Program-made: the position numbers and the translations under genes
The notes under the pieces: generated by a model
Seen by the model: only the letters and a program-made list of their open reading frames with translations
Database searches by the model: none
Told to the model about the DNA's origin: nothing
Shown: positions 1-12,200 of the stretch, one piece after another
How positions within the stretch are numbered: position 1 is the first letter of the stretch
How the letters are laid out: each line of letters begins with the position of its first letter
Assembly (NCBI GenBank): GCA_013397845.1
Contig: VZTG01001540.1
Coordinates: forward strand, 1,130,754-1,194,753
Reading direction: 5' to 3'
DNA length: 64,000 nucleotides
DNA from: Melanocharis versteri
Lineage: Eukaryota; Chordata; Aves; Passeriformes; Melanocharitidae

Positions 1-3000
1 GTTTCTCTACAAAGAGCCAAATCCATCTTTTATTAATCTACATACAGAAGTTTCTGAAGTTTCTGGAAAAGCTGATCTATGTAGCTGTAGCTGGAATTGT
101 TCCTCAGATACATTTGCTTGGAAATAATATTTTGTTCCCTGTCATCACTGAAGAAGTGCCTTTTGTCCATGTTCCAGCAAGTGGCGTGCTCATCACCCAG
201 CTGTGTTTTGCTGAAGCACTAAGCATGCACAAATGATTAAGAGTAACTTAGTTGTCTAAGAGGTGCAAATGTCTTCTTGAATAGATGTTTGAAGTGGGCA
301 AGAAGTGTTTTACTTTTTCCCTATGTCTAGTGAAAACGTGCCATTTCTCCTGTACCTTTTAGAGAAACTGCTGTCCTACATTTGGAGTAATGCAGATTAG
401 GAGGGAATAAAGATAAAATGTGACTTTCTACTCAAAGTAACATTAAAAAAATACCTAACTCTTAGGCCAGGGGGTGGTAGGAAACACAAGCTGCACAGAT
501 TTCAGTCGTTATCTGGATACCATATCCTCTCAATCCCCACACGTCTCTGGCATTATCAACTTGGCTCTGAGTTGCCCACAGTGAAAATGTAGGCCCTGGT
601 GATGAATTCTGTGGAATTAAGATTTCATTCTGAATACCTCTTTTTTAGTATTCCATTTCTTTTACATGTCATTGCGTGGAGAGGAGGGTTTGCCCTAAGA
701 GTAACCTTTATTTTCTTTAACTGATTACACACGTGTACAATTGGAAAGCTCTGGTTCTTTAAAGCAAAACCTGTATTGCTTTGCTTTTTTGTACCTTCTT
801 TTGTTCAGCCAGAAAGGTTAGTTCTGCTGCGCATTGATGAATAACCTTGCAATAAGTAAATAGCTGAAAAGTACCAAGAAAGAATCCGCAAGGCTATATT
901 CTAATATAACAGTGTTAGGAATAACATTATTGACAGATATATAAATGAAGAATATCACTCCGTGTTCTTGAGAGGAAACGTTTCATGATTTTGTTCTAAT
1001 TTTGTTGATTTCAGCAATATTGTATCAGAATCCTATATGGAATAAAAATTACTTTTCCTGTCTTTCCCTCTGATTTATTTCCTTACCCGTGGGCTGAACT
1101 TGCCTCTGAGCAGGCATTATTAATAGGTGGGATGGCTTGCAAAAGAGGATGGCTGAGAATTACTGCAAACTATGTTTCAGACATCTTTCCGTACTGAATT
1201 CAGTTTTCACGTCAGAGATGTGAACCTTTTAACCACTTAACTTTTAGAGAGTTGTCTGCCTTCTGTGATGATGTGAGTACATAATTTGAGCCTCCTGTGG
1301 TTAAAAACATGGTTTTTCCAGGAACTGATTCAGTTAAAAGATGCAGATGTAATAATCTCTACCACGCACATGACATTTGTTGGACAGAGGAATATCCACT
1401 GTGGTAAAATAATAGGGTTTTTTTTTGTTACACTGATCATATATTTTGTATTTAATGTATGCAAACAGTCTAATAGAAAGTAAGCAGAAATAATTAAATA
1501 ATAATTGATGCCATGATGAGGCTGTTACTCATGATTGCTTCTTGTGAACATCACAGCTAAATACACTCTAGATGACATAATAAAATTAGCTGCTATGAAT
1601 TTCAAAAAAATACAGCGTGTCGGTTTTAAATACAGAATTATTGTGATACATACTAGAGTTGTACTCTGAAAACTGTTGAAACACTTGCAGCCAAGTGACT
1701 TCATATTGCAGAAGTGAATTTCTGGTCTGAGTTGTGGTACTACACAATACTACTCGAATTAAAGATGAAAGAAAACTCTGCTACTGAAATTTGCATTCCA
1801 GTGTTAGTAACTTAAACTATGACCAGAAGAAAATGTATTTCTAAGCGTACAAATATGCATTGCCAAAGAAAATATCTTCCCTAATCTGACTGCAGCCGGT
1901 AGTTAAATAAAATTGCTGAATATCTTAAATTAAACAGTTTACAGTGTTAAATAAAATAGAATTTTGGTTTGTTACTGAAGTTCTATAGGCTACACATTTT
2001 TATAATTATGTGGGCAGTTTTTCTTTAATCAGCCCTTAAAATATTTATTATGGTATATTTTACGTTATTAAAACCAGGTCCTCCTCACTGACATTTTAAA
2101 ATATTTTCTGGGGAAAAAAAAAAAGCTTCTTGTTTGCATATGTTCCAGTGCTTTAGTGCTTTACTGTGGGATGTAGTTCTGCATAAGTTAGTCCTGCTCT
2201 GAATCATGAGCTGGGCGTGCTGCTAAAAATACGATGAAGATCACTTACACCTGTGGAAGTAAATCAGATTTATTTGACTTGAAAAGCCCTTTGCAATATT
2301 TAAAATTCATTGCAAGTGTGAGATCCCAGTCCTTTATTTGTGTGCTAACAGGTATCGTGCCAGCTGCAGTCGGGACCCCAGTGCTCACTGCCTTGCGAGT
2401 TACCTGGCACTTTGAGCATGAGAAGTATGAGGGCCAATTATCCGCCCTTGTGTCACATGTATCTTAATAGAGTCCTGCTTTGCAATCATTAAGGCTGAGT
2501 AGCTCTGAGAGGCATAAAAATAGAGCCAGTGATTGCAGTGTTTCAAAACAAGGCTGAAATAAATTCTGAGATACGTCAGGGCCAATATATAGGTTACTTC
2601 TATTCTTGGCTGAATGTGACAACTTTAATATCACAGCCAGGATTGCAGTGAAAATAAACACTTAAAATGCTGATTGAAACCATCAGTAAGAAAGAGCTAT
2701 AGAAGTGTAGGATAATGTTAGGAAAGGCTGTGCTTCATGATTTACTGGATATACATCTGACAAGCCATTCAGTTGTGACTGACTTAAACACGTGTACATT
2801 TCCTTTACTTTCCTCTTCCTCACAAGCAGAGGGAGGAAGGTCTCTTCAATTCAGCCCTAGGCAATGATATGAAGCATGTTGTCCCTGAGAGGAAAAGTAC
2901 AGCCTGAGTAGTATCAAAGCACCCCAAAGCCACCTTCTTTCAGAGCTAAAGTCCCCTCTGATATTGGCTAGAATGGAATCTCACAGGATATCACAAACGT

Positions 3001-5194
3001 GTTAACTTGAATAGAGCAAACAGCATAATTTTCAATAAAACCTGAGGATGGTATCTTCTCCCTCTCTCCTTTGATATCTGTTGAGGGCTAGAAGGAAAGC
3101 CCCCATTTCTCTTAGAGAAAATTGTCATTTACAGCCACTTCAATTGCTGGAGCCTTAACAATTTGCTTTGAAATAGCTACACTGTGCAACAGCTTTATTC
3201 CTTGTAATTGTCAGTTTCTGCAAAGGCATAGAGACAAATTTCTGGCTGTATTCCAGGCAGCTTCACTGTTTAGGAGTCCTACATGATCATCATACCTTTC
3301 TCCAGTCAGTTGCAAAGTACTCTAATCTGTGTTTACTTTTAATTTTGTCATAATTTACTAGCAGTAGATATATTAAAACATGAAGCAGTTGAGGAAGATG
3401 GCTGAGATAAGGGTTTCAAATTACAATCAAGTTTGGCTTGGCAGCTGAAGTGATTAAAAGCAATTGTATTGTAACGTGCCTTTGTATCTCCCCTGAATAA
3501 AGTGGCAGTGCTTGTGCTTCCTGAAACCTTAGAGTACACAAATCAGAAGGAAAAAGATTGGAGAAATATGGCTGCAGATTTTACTGACAATTTTCAAGTT
3601 TGGAAATAGCGAAATAAATATTGTTTGGATGTGCTTCCGAAATGGAAGAATAATTCTTAGGTTTTTTAAATGGTAAAATTTTTCTCTTTTTTGGGGGAAA
3701 AGGTTTTGTCCTCCCAATATTTCATGTGGACTAAGTTATGTGAAGGATGCTGAACTGCTGGTATACACCAGTCATGAAAAATCAAACCAGTCATCACATT
3801 AAGCTTCCTATAGGTGATTTTGTTTGCCTGTCCATTTTGACAAAACATTCATTTTAGATAACAAGAAATAATAAGAACTAATTTTTGGGATATATGTGCC
3901 GACACCGTGCTGCTTTTATAATCTTCTGTTATTATCTTTATTCTCTTACTATTATTACCATGCTTGCAAAACCCACAGGTTTACAGTAGCCATTCTGCTA
4001 AAGAGTCATGTCTGTGTTTTGTCCTAAAGATGGATATGAACTGAATTGTAGCTCCATCGTTTCTTTGGGGCTGAAAAGGATGTGTTTGTGCTACTGTTCT
4101 TCTGGGCTGTTTTCCCTGCTTTCTCGTTTGTCCTTGGCAATGTGAGCTGCAGCTCTCTAGAAGATCAGTAAGATCGTTAACAGATCTTGGGGATATTTTC
4201 ACAGCCGTGGCCACTCTTCCTTCCATTTTTGTGTGCCTTGGCGATGGCATGGGAGGGAAATAACAGCTTTTGATTAACAGAGAAATGCATAATCTTGTAC
4301 TCTGTGTTTAAGGATTTTAAATTATCATATGTTGAAATTCAAGAGTGTTACGTCAACAGAAGGCATGATATCTCTGTCATGCCCGCGATAGCAAAGAGTG
4401 TTAATTAGAAAAAGCAGAGCAATGAGGGCTTAGAATTTTCTCAGTTCTCACAGTAAATCCGTATCTGTTATTTTAGAAAGTTTTCAAATCGTAAAAGCTT
4501 TTTGCAAAAGGTTGTCCAGTGTCTAATAACCCTACAGTCCTGATGTCAGTGCCTACGCAAGCAGGCTTTCTGGTTTACTTTGCACTTCCCCATATACAAT
4601 GCAAACAGATAGCTAATGACTGGGTAAATACAATGGGAATGTACTTTGTGCACTGTGTGTTCTGAGCTTGAGTGTTTTATTTTGTTTGCCTATTTTTATA
4701 TTCTTTCACAAGCACATTTTGTAATGATGGAATATTACAGAGTTTCTAGTACAGTACAGAGGAATAACACAAGGCATGTATTGTGCTCACTCTCTTTAAA
4801 TCCGAAGTCTTTGCCGATGCCAATTATTTTTGGCTTTTATTCTTTTGAACTAATATAGTATGAACAGGGGTTATGTGTTATGATTCATTAGCACAAGAGT
4901 GTTCATTTAAAGCAAAAAAAAAGCCAGACAAAAATGTATCTGTCAGACTTTGGCCTATCTGTTTTCCTTCCCTAACTTTTAAATTTATTTTTTAAATGAA
5001 AATCCATGAAAAGTCCAAATATGTGAAAGAAAAGACAGCGAGAGATAAGGAAGAAGTCATTAGCTGAGAGCTACTCCCAGTTGTAGTATTAACTCATGAG
5101 GATTACATTTGTGTCATGTAAGGAATATGATTTTCAAAACCACGAAACAAAGACATTGAAAGCAATGTCTTTAAAACCAGTCTGATCTTGGACT

Positions 5195-5960
5195 TGCTAA
5201 CACAGCCCAGAATGCCATTCCCTGCCCTTGCTGGAAGTGCCTGATGCTACCTGTCATGCAACTCATTGCCTGACAGGATTTCCAACATCTTTTCTACAGA
5301 GCTGCTTTCCAGCCAGCTGCCCCCAGCTCACAGTGGTGCTCAGGGTGTTTGGGTACTGGGTGCAGGACTTGTGCTCCATGAGGTGCTCGTCATTCCGTTT
5401 TTCTGTGTGATGAGGTGCCTCTGGATAGCTGCTCCATGTCCCAGCTTATCAATCCTTTCCCCCATGTTTGTCATCACCTGTAATCTTGCTGTGTGTGCTC
5501 CATCCCATCGTGAAGATTGGTAATAAAGCTGTTGGTGATCACTGATCCCCGAGGAACATGTCTCTTAATCACCTGCCTGTTGGATTTTGTTCTGCTGATG
5601 GCAACCCTTTGAACCTGACTGATCCAGACAGTTTTCCACCAATGCTCGTTTTTGCAACTTGTGTTTCACCAGCTTGACTAAAGGAAGGCTGTTGATAGCC
5701 TTGCTGAGGTCCTGGTAGAGCAGTATCTACTCTTCTCCCCCTGTCCATTATATGTGACATCTCATACTAGAAGGCAGTCAGGTTGATCAGGCAAGATTTG
5801 CCCTTGTTAAATTCATGTTGGCCATTCCCAAACAACTTTTGCTCTTGGATGTAGCATTGGAAATGATTTGCTCCATCTTTCTAGAAACTTGGTATTAGGC
5901 AGACTGGCGTACAGCTGTACCTTCACATTTCTGTAGATCCTCCTTGCCCTGCCTAAAACT
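5195..5960 (-). mobile_element. CR1 LINE fragment, old, ORF2 reverse-transcriptase region
   Basis: Read on the minus strand, this follows the reverse-transcriptase part of CR1 ORF2 with heavy divergence. Landmarks on the + strand are TTTCCAGCCAGCTGCCCCCA near 5306, a block equivalent to the RT segment that precedes the catalytic FADD region at about 5500-5640, and GATAGCCTTGCTGAGGTC at about 5694, the antisense of the conserved KAFD-type segment. The frame is broken many times; the longest antisense open stretch is only about 63 codons. Both ends are approximate. It lies in the BCKDHB intron, antisense to the gene. The divergence suggests an old insertion. It is not a functional gene. Confidence 0.8.
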
Positions 5961-8759
5961 GTGACTTAATTATATTGCTCTGCAGATCAGAACCCTACTA
6001 TGTCTAATTCCTACAATCATACAGAATTTGAGGAAGAAACCAGCTTTTATAAATCTTTCTGTGGTACCAGGGAGTCCCTCTTAGCAAAAAACCCAACCCT
6101 GTGTCAACCACCGGATTTCGTTGAAAGGTCATGCTGGGTTTTGTTTATACAGTACCCAGTGGCCTGAACAGAATCGATTGGCAGAAATGCATGGGCTAGT
6201 CTATTCTTACGTAACTAATTTTCCTAATTAATTTAGAATATTGTGGTGGAGAGAAAAAAAACAACCTAATGATAGCATTTCTGAAAAAAGCCCGAAACAA
6301 CTCAATGCCTGGCGGTTATTGTGTCAATATGAAAAGCTGCAGTGACCATATGAGACTGGAATGCTTTTGCTATGTATTGTGTTAACATCTTTCATTACCT
6401 AAATTACCTCTCGTCTGGTCTGTCAAGCCCAGTCATCATCAGACAGGTCAATTTGGGGTTTCTTTGAATGTTCCCTTGACGTACTTATCTTTAAGGTTCA
6501 AAGAGTGACACTTGGAGATATTTAGAAAAGATAAGCTGGATTAATATTTTATTATTTTTGAAGGTAGGAAGGTATTTATTTTGGAAGTCTGGTAGGCTTC
6601 ATATCCTGCAGAGATGCATGGTTTTCAGCATCAGATTTCTCTGAAGGTTTTTTTTTGCCTTAGATTCCTTTGCAACAGCTGTAATTGGGCTCAGAAAGTA
6701 GACAAATGGAGCAGTACTCTGAGGGAAATCTGGAAAATTTTCTCTCCTATATTCCTGATTTCTGTATTGCTGTCTGATTTAGATAAAATGGGACTTTAGT
6801 TTGGAAAGTTTGGGAACCCGTGATGTGTTTGTGTGGGAATAATTAGCATGAAAAGCAGAGCATTGGAGCATGGGTGTCCATCTGTTATCTCGGATTGCTT
6901 GAACATATTTCTCCTGATCCTTGATGCTGGATATGCCTTGGCTTCTGTTAACAAACGGCTTTTACTTTATCTCTTATGTTTTTGGTGTCAAATATTTTCT
7001 ATAATGTTTTAGTGTATGAATCCATTTTATCTTTGGGATTACTGGAAGCTATCTATGTGAAACAGAACAGTTCTGTATGGGGCAGTGGACTAGATGTTGT
7101 GGAGAACACTTCAGATCAGATCAGATCTCCACACTATCAAGTTATATGACCCTGTTGCATAACTAAAGATTAGTTTTAATTTTTTTTCTTACTCTCTGTT
7201 TTTAATGTACCTTTCTTATTTTCATTTTTGCCTTTTCTCATATTCAGCACTATTCAATTATTTTAGCAGCTCTTTCAATTATTCCTGGAAGGGAAGCAAT
7301 CATAGGGTCTCATTTACAAGAAAATATTTTAAAATGATCTAAAGAAAACCTGTAATGGTAAACTGATTTGTTTTTAACTCAGGCCATAAAAATAATTAAA
7401 AAAGCATTTTGAAGTTGCAAGTAAACCTGTTACTGTCTTAAGATGCATTGAAGAGGGCATAAGCAAGGACACTCCGTAAGGGATTTTGAAGAATGCAGCA
7501 CAAAGTCTTTCCAGAAGTTGCAGAGGTGCAGTGACTTAGAATGCAGGGGGCATCCCCTAAACCTTGGCAGTATTGGCAAGTAGCTAATTGATCTTGCTGA
7601 GACTTCTGCTCTAGGTGGGTGCTCATCAGCAATTATTGTGTAGTTGTATTGAATTACTGCTTAACTGAGCTCCACTGCTCATGTAATTTACCTCCACTTG
7701 GCATCAGTGCAATCAATAAAAATGTCAACAACTAAAATAAGTTCTTTAAACTTTGAGTTGTTACATAAAGCTTGCTAGCTTCACTTACAAATGAAAGCAA
7801 CATATGATCTTTGTAACTCAGATATGTTGATTGGTATCTGTTTATTTTGCGTTAATTAAAAATTGTTTAATAACAGTCAAAGAAAATGTTGAATTTATTA
7901 CATTTGTGACTATTTTATATTCTTATGCTGCATATATCTATGCCTGACTGGGAATGTTCTTCAAAGAACTGCTGCTTCTGTAATTGAATATTAGCCAATA
8001 GTTTACATTGTATTGTAACATGTAGACAATTTTTTAATGCAAACTAGTTTGTCAGACATAGTTTTAATTGATTAAGGTCAGATTTTTCTCATCTATTTTT
8101 TAAATAGCAGATGAAACAGGATTTTACACAGAAGAGCTGACCCTTCTCTAAAACCAATTGACATGTGCAGAGGGTGTTTAATCTCTGCTGTATCTTATAT
8201 TTGGTGCTAGGTTAGGATGCCTGACTTAAATTGAAGTTAGGGAGAAGTTCCACTCTTAGAGGGTGTAATAACAGACAGCTGAACTAAACAGAACGAACTG
8301 CATAATTTATGATAGATGATTTATGAATTCCATGTCTCGTAAGAATTACATGCTGAAAATCCCTAATTTTGAGTAAGGAGTGCTAATGTATTCTCTTCAG
8401 ACAATTCATAAATATTCAGAAGACAGCACGTTGTTTTCATGAGTACTTCAGTTTTGTTGTTTAAAGGAGACATGTTAATAAATTATTTGTGATTAGCACT
8501 TGAAGACACTCAGGTTTGTCTATTCAGAATCAAACAATTTATCTCCAGATAAATGATTCATTACCAACTAAAGGAGGACTACTGTGCTCTTTCAAAGAAC
8601 AGTTGTTTATTTAGGATAATTCAGTATTTCTAGTAAGATGAAGAATGCATTTAGAACTGAGATTAACATTTTTATCTCTGAAGATGTGGTGTGGAGGAGA
8701 TTAGCTTTAAAATGCAGAGGCGATTAAGCACCGAGGGCGATATCTAGTAGCTGTGTACC

Positions 8760-9275
8760 CAGCCCTCTGAGCTGGAAGACAGGGAGGGAGGCCTGAATGA
8801 AGATCCCATAATCCAAGGGAAATGGTCAGCGACCTCCTACAGCACGTAGACACGTACAAGTTTATGGGTCCAGATGAGATCCACCCAAGGGTATTGAGGG
8901 AGCTGATGGAAGTGATTGCTGAGCTCTCTGAGACCTTGTTGCTCTCTACAGCTACCTGTAAGGAGACTGTAGCCAGGTGAGAGTTGGTCTCTTCTCCCAT
9001 GTAACAAGAGGTAGGACGAGGAAGTGGCCCCAGGTTGCACCAGGGAAGGTATAGGCTGGATATTAGGAAATATTTTTTCGTGGGAGAATTGTCAAGCATT
9101 GGAACAGGCTGCCCAGGAAAGTGGTGAAATCACCATCCCTGGAGGTATTTAAAAGATTTATAGATGTGGCAGATTGGGACATGGTTTAGAGGTTGATCTG
9201 GCAATGCTATGTTAATGGTTGGACTTAATGATCTTAGAGGTCTTTTCCAACCTTATAAATTTTGTGATTCTGTGA
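8760..9275 (+). mobile_element. CR1 LINE, internally deleted, with intact 3' terminus
   Basis: The first part (about 8760-8938) encodes a degraded CR1 ORF2 segment just before the RT domain, including the recognisable MGPDEIHPRV stretch at about 8866-8896. At about 8940 it jumps directly into the CR1 3' region (GCCAGGTGAGAGTTGGTCTC from about 8973). It then runs to the 3' end, where GATGATCTTAGAGGTCTTTT (9228 onward) is followed by the terminal TTGTGATTCTGTGA ending at 9275. Most of the RT domain and the ORF2 C-terminus are therefore missing. It is in the same orientation as BCKDHB, within its intron. The 3' region closely resembles the copy at 34972-35174, suggesting the same subfamily. Confidence 0.9.
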
Positions 9276-12200
9276 GCCTATTAATAAAATGTAAGTGAAA
9301 CAGAAGGACCAGCTACCCTTTAAATACCTCTGAATATATCTACATACCTCTAGATTGCTATAAAATAAGGATTCACGCTTAAAAATCTCAGTGAGGGAAA
9401 ATCTGTGAATAAGAATTTAAGGTACCATATTCCAATCAAAATTACTATTTAAGCTACCATAGAGTCTTTAGTAAAGATCCTGCATGATCTAGCAAGATAC
9501 AGTTTCCCAAGTATCCAGAAGCCTTAGTTTTATATGCCTAAAACTCACTGGATTGTAGCAATGCCTTGTAATGGTGTCTGTGAAAAGGAAGAATTAAAGG
9601 CTAAAGATATACCTCTTTCTCTGAAGATGACTGCAAAACAAGCCTCTTACCTGTAGCAAATAGCAAGTATTCAATGGAAGTTTTTAAGGGAGATCAAACT
9701 AAATTTTCAAATCCCAACCCTAAATTATTCTCAAAAAAGTGGTAGTGTACCCTTTTAAGCATTACTGCATACATAAAGAGTAAGCAGTAGTGTTTCCCAC
9801 AATGCAGCTGACAAATGTGAGGATTAAAAGGTTTTTAAAAATTACTTAAATAATAATTCTCTCAGATATTAAAATACAAGAAACTGAAATAGGTCTGTCA
9901 AAAATCTGACTTGTTTAGTGTAGTGCTATAGACAAAACGACACTTTACCAAGTGAAAGGAAGCAGAAATTCCTTGAAATTTTTAAGTATTAGTAAGAAAT
10001 ATACTAACAACATGAGCTTTATCACTGTGGTATGTTCACTCAATGCCCGAGTTTTCAAATATCCTGAAACAGTGAACGAAATTTGAATTTCTGTGCAAAG
10101 CAATTGCTCTAATTCTAATTCTCTCACTAATAGTACTGGAAAGAAATAGTATTGGAGTTCAGAATAGAGTCCAAAAGGAGGACTGAGTGCAGGGGATTTC
10201 AGGAGTGTTTGCAAAGTTCAGAATTCATAAAAAGAAGGGGATACACAGTCAAGGTGATAGTCTTGAAAGTGACAGATGACATTAATTCTAGAGGACAAGC
10301 ATATGCAGCACAACAAAATAAGTAAGTGTGATTGAAGCTCTCGTATAAAACTGGCATTTCCCTTTACTTACTATCTTTAGTAATTGTACAGACTGAGAGG
10401 ACTACTACATAAAAATATTCACAAATTGTATTTAAAAATGCAAAAAGACTATATCAGGAAAATATATTCTGTTGTCGAGAGATATTCTTCCATGTCACTC
10501 AGGCTTTTCCACAAATATTTTGTTATGGAGATTTGTTGCATACGGTTGTAATTATGTTGATACTTTTCTGGACTTTCAATTTTTTTTTTTTCTTCATTGC
10601 GAACACAATTTCTAGAGATTGAGAATAAGATTAAGAGTAAATCATACTTAATTGAAGCTTTAAAGGCTATTCTTAGTTTTTTGCTCAGGTTCATAAGATC
10701 CACATTGCTATGTGCATGCCAGATTTTACAAGTGAGCACATTTTACAATTCAGAAGACTTAAGAATGATCTCCTGCATCTGAATTTTTGAAAATCCTTAT
10801 GTTTGCAATAATTTGCTCTGAAATGCCGTTGGTGTTTTGATTTTGTCATGTGCTGTAACCTCTAACTGCTCAGTTGGTTGGAAAAGCTGATTCAGACTTA
10901 GCAGAGCAAAGCGTTTGATCCACTTGGAACCGCTGATGGTTTTGTTTCTGTAGCTGTGAAATGGTGAGTGACCCATTACTCATTTTTCTCCTGCGAGTCT
11001 TCACCCTTGAGTATTAAGGAGAGAACATTCCCTCTCAGCTCAGAAGTGCTTAGTATTTATAGCAAGAGAGTTGAAAATTAGGATTTTCTGCTGTGAAACG
11101 TGGGTATGTATGTTTTAAAATGAGGGAGGCCAGAGTCATTAATCCCAGATAGATGCACTTATTTCATCTGGGCACTGAGCGATGCCATAAAATGGTGAAG
11201 TCCTGGAGCCAGAGAAAAGATTTGATCTTTGATACAAGACAAATATATCAGATATGTCAAATACATCAGATAAGCAGATAACCGTGCTGATAGGCAAGTG
11301 TGTTACAGTGTTAAAAGCTGTTGAGCATTTCCCCACCACGAAGTACTTTTATACTTTCCTTTTAACCCTGTAGTGCTTTTTGGCATGTGGGAGATTTTAG
11401 TGCCTGTTCTTTACAGTTCTTTGGCTGGATAGTTTTTAGGTATTCCTCAGTGGTTCTCTTGGTTTAGACATGCTCTATGGTGACATCTACCAGCATGATT
11501 TATTGCACTGTATGAAAAATAAAGGTTCGCCTCACTATGTAGGCAACTGTCAGGATGACCAGGGCTCATGGTAATTGTGTACGCTCTGTATGCAGTTTTG
11601 TATGTTCTTTATGGCTCACATAACTTACATTTAGTGGTGGTAACTTTTTATTAGAAGGGAACTTAATTTTTGATTTAATTGTTGCTTGACTGGACAATTG
11701 CCTGGGCCAGAGTAAGTGAAGGGGCTGGGAAGTTTTGGTGCCATAAGCTCCCTCTGCGGTCACAAAGCAGAAGTCTTGGTCACGTGGAGCACCTGGGGTC
11801 TGCCATGCCTCACAGGGGCCTCTTTTCTCCTCAGACTGTGAAAAGGTTTGAGACAACTGGCTTAAACCAGATGCTGGCTCTGAAATAGCCAGTTGAGGTT
11901 AGAAACTGCCCACTCTCTTGGACCGATATCAGACATTTTGTTGACAAAACAGTCCTAAATTAAATATTTTGCTGTCCAAAATGCATCTTGGAAGTCCTTT
12001 CAGGTAATACTCAGCTGTGGTTGCTGCCATTTTTCTCTGAGTAGTACAGTGACACAAATTTATTCAGTGGCTTCTGAGTAACAAAACCTGCTTTTAGGTG
12101 TCTTAAACCTGCCAAACCTGGGTATTCAGTGCTTGCTTTGTGGCTTCAGGGACTGAATTGTACTGCCCAAGGTTGGAGGGTGATCATTATGCCATCCCTG

